From Caldicellulosiruptor bescii DSM 6725 (GTDB taxonomy: Bacteria > Bacillota > Thermoanaerobacteria > Caldicellulosiruptorales > Caldicellulosiruptoraceae): 64,000 nucleotides of DNA. The position numbers and the translations under genes are program-made. Positions 56,898 through 64,000 of the stretch are shown piece by piece. Numbering within the stretch: position 1 is the stretch's first letter; each line of letters begins with the position of its first letter. The stretch spans positions 638,501 through 702,500 of the forward strand of contig NC_012034.1 of NCBI RefSeq assembly GCF_000022325.1, given 5' to 3'. The notes beneath the pieces were generated by a model. It searched no databases. It had not been told where the DNA came from and saw nothing but the letters and a program-made list of their open reading frames with translations.

Positions 56898-56992
56898 AAC
56901 AAAAAACCTCCTTCTTGGATATTTTTGTTTATATTCTGATTCTTACCAAGAAGGAGGTCATTATACTTTACACAAAATTATTTATAGTCTCA

Positions 56993-57028
56993 AGAAGGCT
57001 GTTAAAACTCATTATTGAACAGCCTTCT
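56993..57028 (-). terminator. hairpin after the DNA glycosylase gene
   Basis: AGAAGGCTGTT / AACAGCCTTCT perfect 11-pair stem seven bases beyond the minus-strand gene's stop; T run poor. Confidence 0.5.
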
Positions 57029-57034
57029 ATTTAA

Positions 57035-57712
57035 TTACTCTTCATTATAATAATTACAAATTAATTTTAAACAGCATTTGTTACAAATTGGCTTTTTGCT
57101 TTTACAAATTTCTTTGCAATGCTTTACAATAAGTGCATGAAACTCGTTATAAAGCTGGGTTTGTGGAGTTAGGTTAGTCATGACAATTGCTTGTAAATCA
57201 TTGTATGATATTTTTTCACTTTCTATTAACCCCAGTCTATAAAAAAGTCTTTTTGTATAACTGTCTACCACAAAGATGGGTTTTTCAGCACCATACAAAA
57301 TTATGCTATCAGCTGTTTCAAATCCTATACCTTTTTGAGAAAGTAGAACCTGTCTCAAACTTGAGATATCAAGAGCAAACAATTTTTCTAAGTCAGAGTT
57401 AAATTCTCTTTTTAAAAAGTTGCAAAATTCCTTCAACCTTTTGGCTTTTTGGTTATAATAACCTGCAGGTTTGATTAATTCAGACAACATTTCATCAGAA
57501 GTCTGGAAAATTCCTTCAATTGACAGGATATTTGCTCTTTTTAGATTACAAATAGCCTTTTCCACGGAGTTCCAAGAGATATTTTGAGCTAAGATTGCAC
57601 CAATGACCATCTCAAATTTGGTTTCAGCAGGCCACCAGTGTTGAGGGCCCCAATATTCATAGAGCTTGTTATATACGTTATAAAGAAATTGCGAAACATC
57701 TTCTTGTTTCAT
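57035..57712 (-). CDS. endonuclease III-like (HhH-GPD) DNA glycosylase
   Basis: 225 aa base-excision-repair protein. Opening motif PQHWWPAETKFEMVIGAILAQ, helix-hairpin-helix LLSQKGIGFETADSIILYG, catalytic Asp in FVVDSYTKRLF, and a C-terminal 4Fe-4S cluster of the C-x6-C-x2-C-x5-C type. The Lys used by endonuclease III for lyase chemistry (in its GVGRKTA) is replaced (GIGFETA), so it is probably a monofunctional glycosylase, resembling the alkylpurine glycosylases MpgII/MagIII; substrate is inference. Its ATG lies nine bases after the stop of the upstream gene and has only a weak ribosome site, so it is likely coupled to it. Confidence 0.85.
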   Translation of the reverse strand: MKQEDVSQFLYNVYNKLYEYWGPQHWWPAETKFEMVIGAILAQNISWNSVEKAICNLKRANILSIEGIFQTSDEMLSELIKPAGYYNQKAKRLKEFCNFLKREFNSDLEKLFALDISSLRQVLLSQKGIGFETADSIILYGAEKPIFVVDSYTKRLFYRLGLIESEKISYNDLQAIVMTNLTPQTQLYNEFHALIVKHCKEICKSKKPICNKCCLKLICNYYNEE

Positions 57713-57721
57713 AGCGTTTTT

Positions 57722-58417
57722 CTAATCCTCGTCTCCTTTCTTTATCACAGTAAATTTATAAACCGACTTTAAAAACACATTAAAAAAGTCGTTTGGGCTG
57801 TGGTCTTTTATCACAGATAAGAGCGAATATTCTTCTGGTTTTTTACTTCTATCGACATAGACTGTAAGGACAATCATTTCACCGTCAATTAAAGAACTTT
57901 TATTGCTTTCAATCTTTTCTAAAGGATAAAACATTACAGCAGCATTTATATACTTTGATGTTACGTCAATTTTTTCAATGTACACATCATAAATTCCTTT
58001 TTCAAAGACATTTGACATCAAGATTTGAGACTTGATAAAACTAATAACAGGGTTATAATATTTCATCTCAGATGCAGAAACCTTATTTTTATAGTAAATT
58101 TTCTGAGTAGTGATCCCATTTGAATTTTTACTACTTACAATATAAATGGAATCTGAAACCTTTTGAGCGTAAACATTGTCAGAGATAGTAATATTTCCAT
58201 ATATTTGTTGATTTTCATACGGCTTACTGTATACAGAAGTCGAAATGTATGATCTATTATCAGAAATTTTGTTTGGGGCTGTTATATAATACTGACGATT
58301 AGAAGAAGATTTAATCTCATTTTTTATCTTAACGTTGTTAACAATAGTAGTTATGATATACATAGGTACAAGCAAGAACGCAAGAATGGTAAAAAGTTTT
58401 ACTATTGTTTTGTTCAT
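57722..58417 (-). CDS. membrane-anchored protein of unknown function
   Basis: 231 aa, not recognised. One hydrophobic N-terminal segment (about residues 7-27, FTILAFLLVPMYIITTIV) is followed by a polar, Ser/Asn/Tyr-rich region (30-110) and a folded C-terminal domain (about 120-225; AAVMFYPLEKIE, EMIVLTVYVDR). Topology suggests an extracytoplasmic domain on a single anchor. ATG follows GAGGAG. Co-transcribed with the downstream glycosylase. No motif ties it to DNA repair. Confidence 0.65.
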   Translation of the reverse strand: MNKTIVKLFTILAFLLVPMYIITTIVNNVKIKNEIKSSSNRQYYITAPNKISDNRSYISTSVYSKPYENQQIYGNITISDNVYAQKVSDSIYIVSSKNSNGITTQKIYYKNKVSASEMKYYNPVISFIKSQILMSNVFEKGIYDVYIEKIDVTSKYINAAVMFYPLEKIESNKSSLIDGEMIVLTVYVDRSKKPEEYSLLSVIKDHSPNDFFNVFLKSVYKFTVIKKGDED

Positions 58418-58672
58418 AGTTTTAAAATCTCCTCAACAAAAGTGTATATTGAAATATCTAATTTAGATTATAAAACATTTCAACCAAAAAATCAGCTTCA
58501 AAAGCTCATTTGAAATTGTTAGCATTTAACAATATAAAGTTATATATTTCATTACAGAAGCTAATAAAAATACAACAAAAATATATTGAAAGATGACAAA
58601 TTATTTAATATTAATTAACAAAAGATTAAAAAATCGAAGAAGGAGTTTTAAAATTTGCAGCGAAATATATAA

Positions 58673-58697
58673 ATAGTTTGTTTAAGAAATAAACCAA
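58673..58697 (+). promoter_or_regulatory. XylR-like operator at the second ABC-importer operon
   Basis: ATAGTTTGTTTAAGAAATAA then ACCAA: agrees with the 25-base xylA palindrome at 21 of 25 positions, the left half-site being nearly perfect. It directly abuts the ribosome site (AAGGAG). The rest of the 58418-58672 gap is AT-rich; no clear promoter was identified. Confidence 0.7.
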
Positions 58698-58712
58698 AAG
58701 GAGTGATTTAAT

Positions 58713-60020
58713 GTGAAGAGGCTTGGAAAAATTGTAGCGTTGGTAACTTTGGTTGTTTTTATGTTGAGCTTAGTTTTAGTTTTTTCACCATCTGAAAAGG
58801 CTTTCAGCTCAGCTGGTGGAACAAAGAAGATTGTATTTTGGCACATCACAACTGATGCTGTCGGAAAGCAAATGATTCAAAACCAAGTAAACAGATTTTT
58901 GAAAGCGCATCCAGACTTTAAGGTTGAAGTAGTTCCGCTACAGAATGATTCATTCAAGACAAAATTGAAAATTGCTATGGGTTCTAACCAGGCACCAGAT
59001 GTATTTGTTACATGGGGTGGCGGTCCTTTCTTTGAATATGTAAGGGCTGGTAAGGTAAAAGATATTACAGCTTATATGAACGAGAAAAATTATAAGAGCA
59101 GATTTGTTGATGCAGCATTTGGGCCAATTACTTATAACAATAAGATATGGGCAGTTCCAGTTGAAGGCGCTGGTGTTGCGCTTGTATGGTACAATAAGGA
59201 AATATTCAAAAAATACAATTTGAAAGTACCAACGACTTATGATGAGTTTCTAAATATTGTAAAGGTATTAAAATCAAAAGGAATAACTCCAATAACTCTT
59301 GCTAATAAAACAAAATGGCCTGGTTGTTTCTGGTACTGGAATTTGGTAAATAAATTAGGTGGTGCTTCAGCGTTTGAAAAAGCTGCTGAGAGAACAGGTG
59401 GTAGCTTTGCAGATGAACCGTTTGTGAAAGCAGGTCAAATGCTTCAGGATTTGGTCAAAATGGGGGCATTCCCAAAAGGATTTAATGGACTTGACTGGGA
59501 TACGGGACAATCAAGAATGCTTTTATACTCTGGTAAAGCTGCAATGGAATTAATGGGAACTTGGCAGATACCTATAGTAAAGGCTGAAAAGAAAGAATTT
59601 TATGAAAAGAATCTTGATTTCTTCCCATTCCCATCGATTAAGGGTGGGAAAGGAGATCCAACAAGTTTAGTTGGGATGGCGTCTTCAAACTACTATGCTG
59701 TGACAACTACATGTAAGTATCCAAAAGAAGCATTCAATATGATTCAATACTTGATTGATGATCAGGCTGTAAAAGAGAGAATTAACTATGGACAAATTCC
59801 TCCTGTAAAAGGATTAAAGTTTTCTGATCCAATGCTTCAAAAGGTTTACAACATAGTTGCAAAAGCAAAGAGTATTCAGCTTTGGTGGGATCAATACCTT
59901 CCACCACAACTTGCAGAGACTCATAAGGATATTGTGCAATCTCTCTTTGGCTTGACAATTACACCAAAAGCTGCTGCAGAAAAAATGGAGAAAGCTGCTA
60001 AGGAATATTTCAAGAAGTAA
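58713..60020 (+). CDS. sugar-binding protein of the second ABC importer (xylose/xylooligosaccharide candidate)
   Basis: 435 aa, family 1 solute-binding protein. Signal-like N-terminus (residues 8-27 hydrophobic, VTLVVFMLSLVLVFSPSEKA) without a lipobox cysteine. Fold hallmarks: KIVFWHITTDAVGKQ, TKLKIAMGSNQAPDVFVTW, ITYNNKIWAVPVEG, AAMELMGTWQIP. Start: GTG 58713 is nine bases after AAGGAG. The XylR-like operator just upstream and the ROK repressor and CBM22 protein genes just downstream make xylose or xylooligosaccharides the likely cargo (inference). First gene of a binding protein-permease-permease operon; no ATPase is encoded, so a shared one is expected. Confidence 0.9.
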   Translation: MKRLGKIVALVTLVVFMLSLVLVFSPSEKAFSSAGGTKKIVFWHITTDAVGKQMIQNQVNRFLKAHPDFKVEVVPLQNDSFKTKLKIAMGSNQAPDVFVTWGGGPFFEYVRAGKVKDITAYMNEKNYKSRFVDAAFGPITYNNKIWAVPVEGAGVALVWYNKEIFKKYNLKVPTTYDEFLNIVKVLKSKGITPITLANKTKWPGCFWYWNLVNKLGGASAFEKAAERTGGSFADEPFVKAGQMLQDLVKMGAFPKGFNGLDWDTGQSRMLLYSGKAAMELMGTWQIPIVKAEKKEFYEKNLDFFPFPSIKGGKGDPTSLVGMASSNYYAVTTTCKYPKEAFNMIQYLIDDQAVKERINYGQIPPVKGLKFSDPMLQKVYNIVAKAKSIQLWWDQYLPPQLAETHKDIVQSLFGLTITPKAAAEKMEKAAKEYFKK

Positions 60021-60048
60021 GAATTAAATATTTTATACTGATAAAGAA

Positions 60049-60095
60049 AATTGGTATTAGCCATGGAAAGTAAATCTCCATGGCTAATACCAATT
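60049..60095 (+). other. 19-bp perfect stem-loop between binding-protein and permease genes
   Basis: AATTGGTATTAGCCATGGA (60049-60067) pairs perfectly with 60077-60095 around a 9-base loop. With no strong T run it probably protects the upstream binding-protein mRNA and lowers permease expression. Confidence 0.75.
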
Positions 60096-60151
60096 CAATT
60101 TTCTATAAAACTGTTTAAATTAAAACTTAATTTTGGGGAGTGAAGTTAAAG

Positions 60152-61042
60152 TTGCAGAGAGATAAGGCATCAAAACTAATGCAAAATTTAGGCATTTTAT
60201 TGTTTTTGGCTCCTGCTTTAATTCTTATTGGAGTTTATATAATTTGGCCAATAATTATGTCTTTTGACCTCAGTATGTACGAATGGGACGGTGTTTCTCC
60301 TCAAAAATTATATCTTGGTTTTAAAAACTGGATTGATCTTATACATGACTCGATATTTTGGCACGCATTTGGTAATAATATTAAATTTATATTTTTTTCT
60401 ATAATAATTGAAATGCCAATTGCAATATTGATAGCAGTAATGCTTGATAGAGGTGGCAAAAAGTTTGATGCATTTAAGTCACTGTTTTATCTTCCGATGT
60501 TAATGTCATCAGTGGCGATTGGTGTACTATTTAAATATATATATGATCCATCATTTGGGCTTTTAGCTGGAATACTTAACTTTTTACACCTTGACTTTTT
60601 AAATCAAGATTGGCTGGGTGATCCAAATGTAGCTTTCTACTCTGTTGTTGCTGTTATATGTTGGCAATATATACCTTTTTATATGATATTCTTTATAGCT
60701 GCAATTTCTAACATTCCTCATGAACTTTACGAAGCAGCAAGAATAGACGGGGCAACACAAGGTCAGTATTTTTGGAAAATAGAACTTCCTCTTTTAGCTC
60801 CGTCCATAAAGACTGCTTGTATTTTATCCTTGATTGGTTCTCTTAAATATTTTGATTTGATTTATGTTATGACAGAGGGCGGACCGTCAAACGCAACAGA
60901 ACTCATGGCAACTTATATGTATAAAAACGCTTTTGCCTCATTTAAGATGGGATATGGCAGCACAATTGCTTCGGCAATGTTCATAATAATTACAACAGCA
61001 GGAATTTTAGCATATTTTGCGACAAAGAAAAAAGAAGCTTAA
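60152..61042 (+). CDS. sugar ABC transporter permease, MalF/UgpA-like
   Basis: 296 aa from this start, six helices. GILLFLAPALILIGVYIIWP is the first helix, and the ATPase-contact EAA loop is ELYEAARIDGATQGQYFWKI near residue 193, followed by LPLLAPSIKTA. Start: TTG 60152 is eleven bases after GGGGAG; GTG 60140 overlaps that ribosome site. It pairs with the next permease to import the sugar bound by the 58713 protein. Confidence 0.92.
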   Translation: MQRDKASKLMQNLGILLFLAPALILIGVYIIWPIIMSFDLSMYEWDGVSPQKLYLGFKNWIDLIHDSIFWHAFGNNIKFIFFSIIIEMPIAILIAVMLDRGGKKFDAFKSLFYLPMLMSSVAIGVLFKYIYDPSFGLLAGILNFLHLDFLNQDWLGDPNVAFYSVVAVICWQYIPFYMIFFIAAISNIPHELYEAARIDGATQGQYFWKIELPLLAPSIKTACILSLIGSLKYFDLIYVMTEGGPSNATELMATYMYKNAFASFKMGYGSTIASAMFIIITTAGILAYFATKKKEA

Positions 61043-61079
61043 ATTTTAAGTTTGCGCCAAAAGGAGGTACAATACTATA

Positions 61080-61907
61080 ATGGGTTTTGCAAAAGAAATT
61101 AAAAAATGGTATTTCATATTTTTAGCTATATGGACATTAGTTGCAGATGTGCCATTTTTGTTTATGTTTTTTACGTCTATAAAAACACAATCAGAGCTAC
61201 TTGAAGGTAACACATGGCAAATACCAAAACAGCCTACTGTTGGAAACTATTCAACTGTAATTCATGGTAGTTTTTTTAACTACCTCAAAAATAGTGTTAT
61301 TGCAGTTTCAATTTCAGTAATTTTAATACTTATTATATCTTCAATGGCAGCGTATGTATTTGCGAGAATGAAATTTTCTCTGAATAATATATTGTATTCT
61401 CTTATAATTGCAGGAATGGCAATTCCTATTCATGTTACTTTAATCCCAATTTATGTTCTTACTAATAAAATTAAGTTATATGATACTATATTTGCATTAA
61501 TTGGGCCGTATGTAGCATTAAGTTTGCCTATGTCAATATTTATCCTGACAGAGTTTATGCGAGAGATTCCTATTGAGCTTGAAGAAGCAGCTAAAATAGA
61601 TGGATGTTCCATGTTTAGATTGTATTCTGATATCCTTCTTCCTCTTTCGAGACCTGCTTTAATTACAGTTGGCATATACAATGGGACATACCTTTGGAAT
61701 GAGTTTGTTTTTGCTTTAGTATTAACAAGTTCGCCAGATAAAAGGACACTCCCACTTGGCATTTGGGATTTTCAGGCGAGGTATGGTTCAGACATACCAG
61801 CTATCATGGCATTCTTAACATTATCGCTTTTGCCAATGTTGATTGCGTATATTTTGGGTCAGGACAAAATTATAAAAGGTATGATGGCAGGTGCAGTAAA
61901 AGGATAA
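61080..61907 (+). CDS. sugar ABC transporter permease, MalG/UgpE-like
   Basis: 275 aa, six helices; EAA loop ELEEAAKIDGCSMFRLYSDI near residue 170 followed by LLPLSRPALITV; ends KGMMAGAVKG as usual for the family. ATG follows AAAGGAGGT with good spacing, 37 bases after its partner permease. Last gene of the importer operon. Confidence 0.94.
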   Translation: MGFAKEIKKWYFIFLAIWTLVADVPFLFMFFTSIKTQSELLEGNTWQIPKQPTVGNYSTVIHGSFFNYLKNSVIAVSISVILILIISSMAAYVFARMKFSLNNILYSLIIAGMAIPIHVTLIPIYVLTNKIKLYDTIFALIGPYVALSLPMSIFILTEFMREIPIELEEAAKIDGCSMFRLYSDILLPLSRPALITVGIYNGTYLWNEFVFALVLTSSPDKRTLPLGIWDFQARYGSDIPAIMAFLTLSLLPMLIAYILGQDKIIKGMMAGAVKG

Positions 61908-61999
61908 GAAGTTGTTTTAGCGTCAAAAACTGTTTTCCCGCAACCTATTTTTGTTGTATAATAATTTGCAAAGCTTAATTAGCAAAGGAAAATGACAGG

Positions 62000-63199
62000 A
62001 TGGGTAACCACACGCTACTAAAGCAAATAAACAAGCTTTTGGTTTTGAAAACAATTTTGGACAACAAGATAATATCTCGTACAAAGATATCGAAACTTGT
62101 AGATTTAAATAAAGCAACAGTCTCAAACCTCACCGATGAGCTCATAAAAGAAGGGTATGTAGTAGAAAAAGGATACGGTAAGTCCAAAGGCGGAAGAAGA
62201 CCTGTCCTTTTACAGGTAAACAAAGATGTAGGTTCAATCATCGGAATTGACTTAGGTGTTGACTATATTCATATTATTCTCTCAAACTTTGTGGGAGAAG
62301 TTATTTTTGAAGAATATGCCAACATGAAAATAGGTGAGGATAAGGAAAAACTTTTAAGGCTTCTTTTTGACCTGATTGAAAAATCAGTAAAAAAGGCGCC
62401 ACAAACTCCAAAAGGGATTTTAGGTATTGGAATTGGTGTTCCAGGTATTATAGAAAAAGAGTCTGGAACTGTCCTTCTTGCTCCCAATTTGAAATGGCAA
62501 AATGTCCCTTTGAGGTCAATTGTTCAGCAAAAGTTCAACCTCCCTGTTTATATTGACAATGAAGCAAATGCAGGCGCACTGGGCGAAAAGTGGTTTGGTG
62601 AGTGGGGAAAAGTTAGTGATTTGATTTATTTGAGTGTTGGAATTGGGCTTGGTGCAGGAATTATTATCGACAACAAACTTTTCAGAGGTGCTGCAGGATT
62701 TGCAGGTGAAGTTGGACATACCACTATCAACTTTCAGGACGATGTTTGCAGCTGCGGCAATATTGGCTGTCTTGAGAACTTTGCATCCGAGAGGGCACTT
62801 TTGAGTGTTATAAAAAAGCTTGTAAAACAAGGAGTAGAGGATAGGTATATAAGCTGGGAAAATGTAGATGAAATCACTCCTTCTCGGATAATACAAGCAG
62901 CAAAAGAAGGAAGCAGAGTTTGCAGAATGGCTATACTTGAGGTTGCTGAAAAGATGGGGATAGGCGTGGCAAATCTTGTAAATATTTTTAATCCTGAAAT
63001 GGTAATTATAGGTAATAAGGCATCATTTTTTGGAGAGTTGTTTTTAGAAAAATTGAGGGAAGTAATTAACCAGAGATCCTTTATCGCCCAGTTTTATAAT
63101 CTTAAGATAGAGGTTTCAAAACTGAAAGACAGAGCTGTGGTGCTGGGATGTATAGCTATGGTGATTTCCGACATGCTTTCTTTTCCAGAATATGCATGA
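62000..63199 (+). CDS. xylR: ROK-family transcriptional repressor, XylR-like
   Basis: 399 aa. N-terminal winged HTH (about residues 5-65: LKQINKLLVLKTILDNKIISR, LNKATVSNLTDELIKEG) then a ROK sugar-kinase-like effector domain: GIDLGVDYIHIILSN, GIGIGVPGIIEKESG, DNEANAGALGEKWFGEW and the zinc motif CSCGNIGCLENFAS near residue 250. Closest in plan to the XylR repressors of Bacillus, whose operator is matched at xylA and, less perfectly, before the adjacent importer. Expected: xylose releases it from DNA. A TATAAT at 61957 may be its promoter. The gene name is inferred from operators and context. Confidence 0.85.
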   Translation: MGNHTLLKQINKLLVLKTILDNKIISRTKISKLVDLNKATVSNLTDELIKEGYVVEKGYGKSKGGRRPVLLQVNKDVGSIIGIDLGVDYIHIILSNFVGEVIFEEYANMKIGEDKEKLLRLLFDLIEKSVKKAPQTPKGILGIGIGVPGIIEKESGTVLLAPNLKWQNVPLRSIVQQKFNLPVYIDNEANAGALGEKWFGEWGKVSDLIYLSVGIGLGAGIIIDNKLFRGAAGFAGEVGHTTINFQDDVCSCGNIGCLENFASERALLSVIKKLVKQGVEDRYISWENVDEITPSRIIQAAKEGSRVCRMAILEVAEKMGIGVANLVNIFNPEMVIIGNKASFFGELFLEKLREVINQRSFIAQFYNLKIEVSKLKDRAVVLGCIAMVISDMLSFPEYA

Positions 63200-63213
63200 G
63201 GAGGAGGTACTAA

Positions 63214-64000
63214 GTGAGTGTTTGTCTTTATAAAAGGTTGAAAAGGTTTTCAGTATTGATTTTAGTAATTTTATTTTTGATTGTAACCTTAATTGGTATA
63301 GAAACTACTAAAACTAGTAGAGTCATTGGAGAAACAAAAAAGAGTTTTGTGGAGTATAATTTTGAAAATAGGTTTATAGCACCATTTAAAGCGTCAGGAA
63401 AATCTATGAGTTTAAGGATTGACAATACAACAGCAGCAGAAGGGACCTTTTCACTTCTTGCAAGTGGCCGAAAGCAAATAGATGATGGAATTTTGCTTGA
63501 TGTAACCAATCTTATAGATTATGCAAATGAATATAAAATTACTCTATATGTTTATCACAAGTCAAGCAAAATGCAGCGTTTTGTTGTGAGTAGCGAAATT
63601 GAGACAAAAAGCGGAAAAGAAAACAAACTGCTGTGTGAAAAAATTATTATTCCAAAAAGTTGGAAAAAACTTGATGCAAATTTAAATTTGACTGAGCAAA
63701 AAGGGATAAAAAAAGTTTGGCTAAAGGTATATGTGCCAACCTCAACCACAAATTTTTACGTTGACCTTTTTACACTCAAAGTTGCTGACAAATCTCATCT
63801 AATAAAATTTGAAAACTTTGAAGATAAAAGTATAGCAGGATTTATCTCTCAAGATAAAAAATGTAAATTATCCATTTCAAAAGAAAAAGCTTACCAAGGT
63901 ACATATAGCATAAAAGTTCAGCAAACAGTTAAAAGACAAAACACAACAGTTATCTTGCCTGTAAAAGGAACATTTGAAAAGGGGAAAAGTTATTCAATAT
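63214..64000 (+). CDS. secreted CBM22-type protein, probably the start of a modular xylanase (runs off the window)
   Basis: Open from GTG 63214 to the end of the window (262 residues seen, no stop). Ribosome site GGAGGAGGT, five bases before the start and just after xylR. An N-terminal hydrophobic segment (about residues 8-27) is a signal peptide or anchor. Residues about 48-190 form a beta-sandwich of CBM22/CBM4_9 type (SFVEYNFENRFIAPFKASG, ending FYVDLFTLKVAD) and a second copy starts near 195 (IKFENFEDKSIAGFIS, YQGTYSIKVQQ). Tandem CBM22 modules usually precede a GH10 xylanase domain, which fits the xylose context but lies outside this window. Confidence 0.8.
   Translation, partial: MSVCLYKRLKRFSVLILVILFLIVTLIGIETTKTSRVIGETKKSFVEYNFENRFIAPFKASGKSMSLRIDNTTAAEGTFSLLASGRKQIDDGILLDVTNLIDYANEYKITLYVYHKSSKMQRFVVSSEIETKSGKENKLLCEKIIIPKSWKKLDANLNLTEQKGIKKVWLKVYVPTSTTNFYVDLFTLKVADKSHLIKFENFEDKSIAGFISQDKKCKLSISKEKAYQGTYSIKVQQTVKRQNTTVILPVKGTFEKGKSYSI

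Larger units (their letters stand above)
55447..56983 (-). mobile_element. IS256-family insertion sequence, second copy type
   Basis: About 1.54 kb with 15-base perfect terminal inverted repeats (AAATAATTTTGTGTA at 55447-55461; its complement at 56969-56983) and matching inner repeats (TCCTTCTTGGTAAG). It carries one minus-strand transposase with two frameshifts. The 220 bases left of the transposase hold a perfect 36-bp palindrome. No target duplication was seen. Of a different subgroup from the element at 45.5 kb. Confidence 0.85.

Overview
The window looks like a chromosome segment of a low-GC, thermophilic, plant-biomass-degrading Firmicute, most probably a Caldicellulosiruptor close to C. 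saccharolyticus. This rests on the AT-rich sequence, strong AGGAGG ribosome sites with many TTG/GTG starts, S-layer-anchored polysaccharide hydrolases (including a GH5-CBM28-SLH cellulase layout), lipobox-free sugar-binding proteins and YesMN-type sensory systems. The genus is an inference; no 16S or other marker is present. No tRNA, rRNA or CRISPR was seen.

Layout. 0-2.6 kb: a LacI-type regulator and xylulokinase. 2.6-8.8 kb: an HD-GYP protein, an ANTAR protein with a pseudo-receiver, a class I glutamine amidotransferase, a small MscS channel, proS and a cyclase-family hydrolase. 8.9-21.5 kb: one long chemosensory operon behind a 58-nt A tract. It holds a soluble receptor with two signalling tips, CheW, CheB, a CheA lacking its phosphotransfer domain, a HEAT-repeat protein, CheR, CheY, an HPt-CheW fusion that probably supplies the missing phosphotransfer domain, a degenerate membrane receptor-like protein, a second receiver and a PAS-GGDEF(degenerate)-EAL protein. 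No flagellar genes are present, so the output may be c-di-GMP turnover or another non-flagellar function. 21.5-24.6 kb: a phosphoribosyltransferase and three poorly known genes. 24.7-26.7 kb: two metal/ion homeostasis units, each behind a riboswitch (candidate NiCo riboswitch with a CDF exporter; fluoride riboswitch with a crcB pair). 26.8-29.9 kb: hisS-aspS.

30-64 kb is mostly carbohydrate use. An S-layer-anchored GH5 cellulase is followed by an ABC importer (permease-permease-binding protein) and a three-gene sensory unit (binding-protein-like sensor, YesM-type kinase, YesN-type regulator). Next come an MFS transporter with an HTH protein, then xylA behind a perfect XylR-type palindrome. 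At 45.5-46.8 kb a decayed IS256-family element abuts the 5'-truncated remains of a secreted carbohydrate-active protein. Then come an SLH protein, a type I pullulanase and a catalytic-domain-free starch-binding-like protein. A second IS256-family element (55.4-57.0 kb) has two frameshifts. A DNA glycosylase and a membrane-anchored unknown follow. The end holds a second ABC importer with an XylR-like operator at its ribosome site, the ROK-family XylR-like repressor, and the 5' end of a secreted CBM22-type protein (probably a xylanase) that runs off the window.

Logic. xylB (left), xylA (middle) and the importer, repressor and hydrolase block (right) form a dispersed xylose/xylan regulon. Two matching operator palindromes tie xylA to the right-hand importer. 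The chemosensory operon with its split CheA is the most unusual block.
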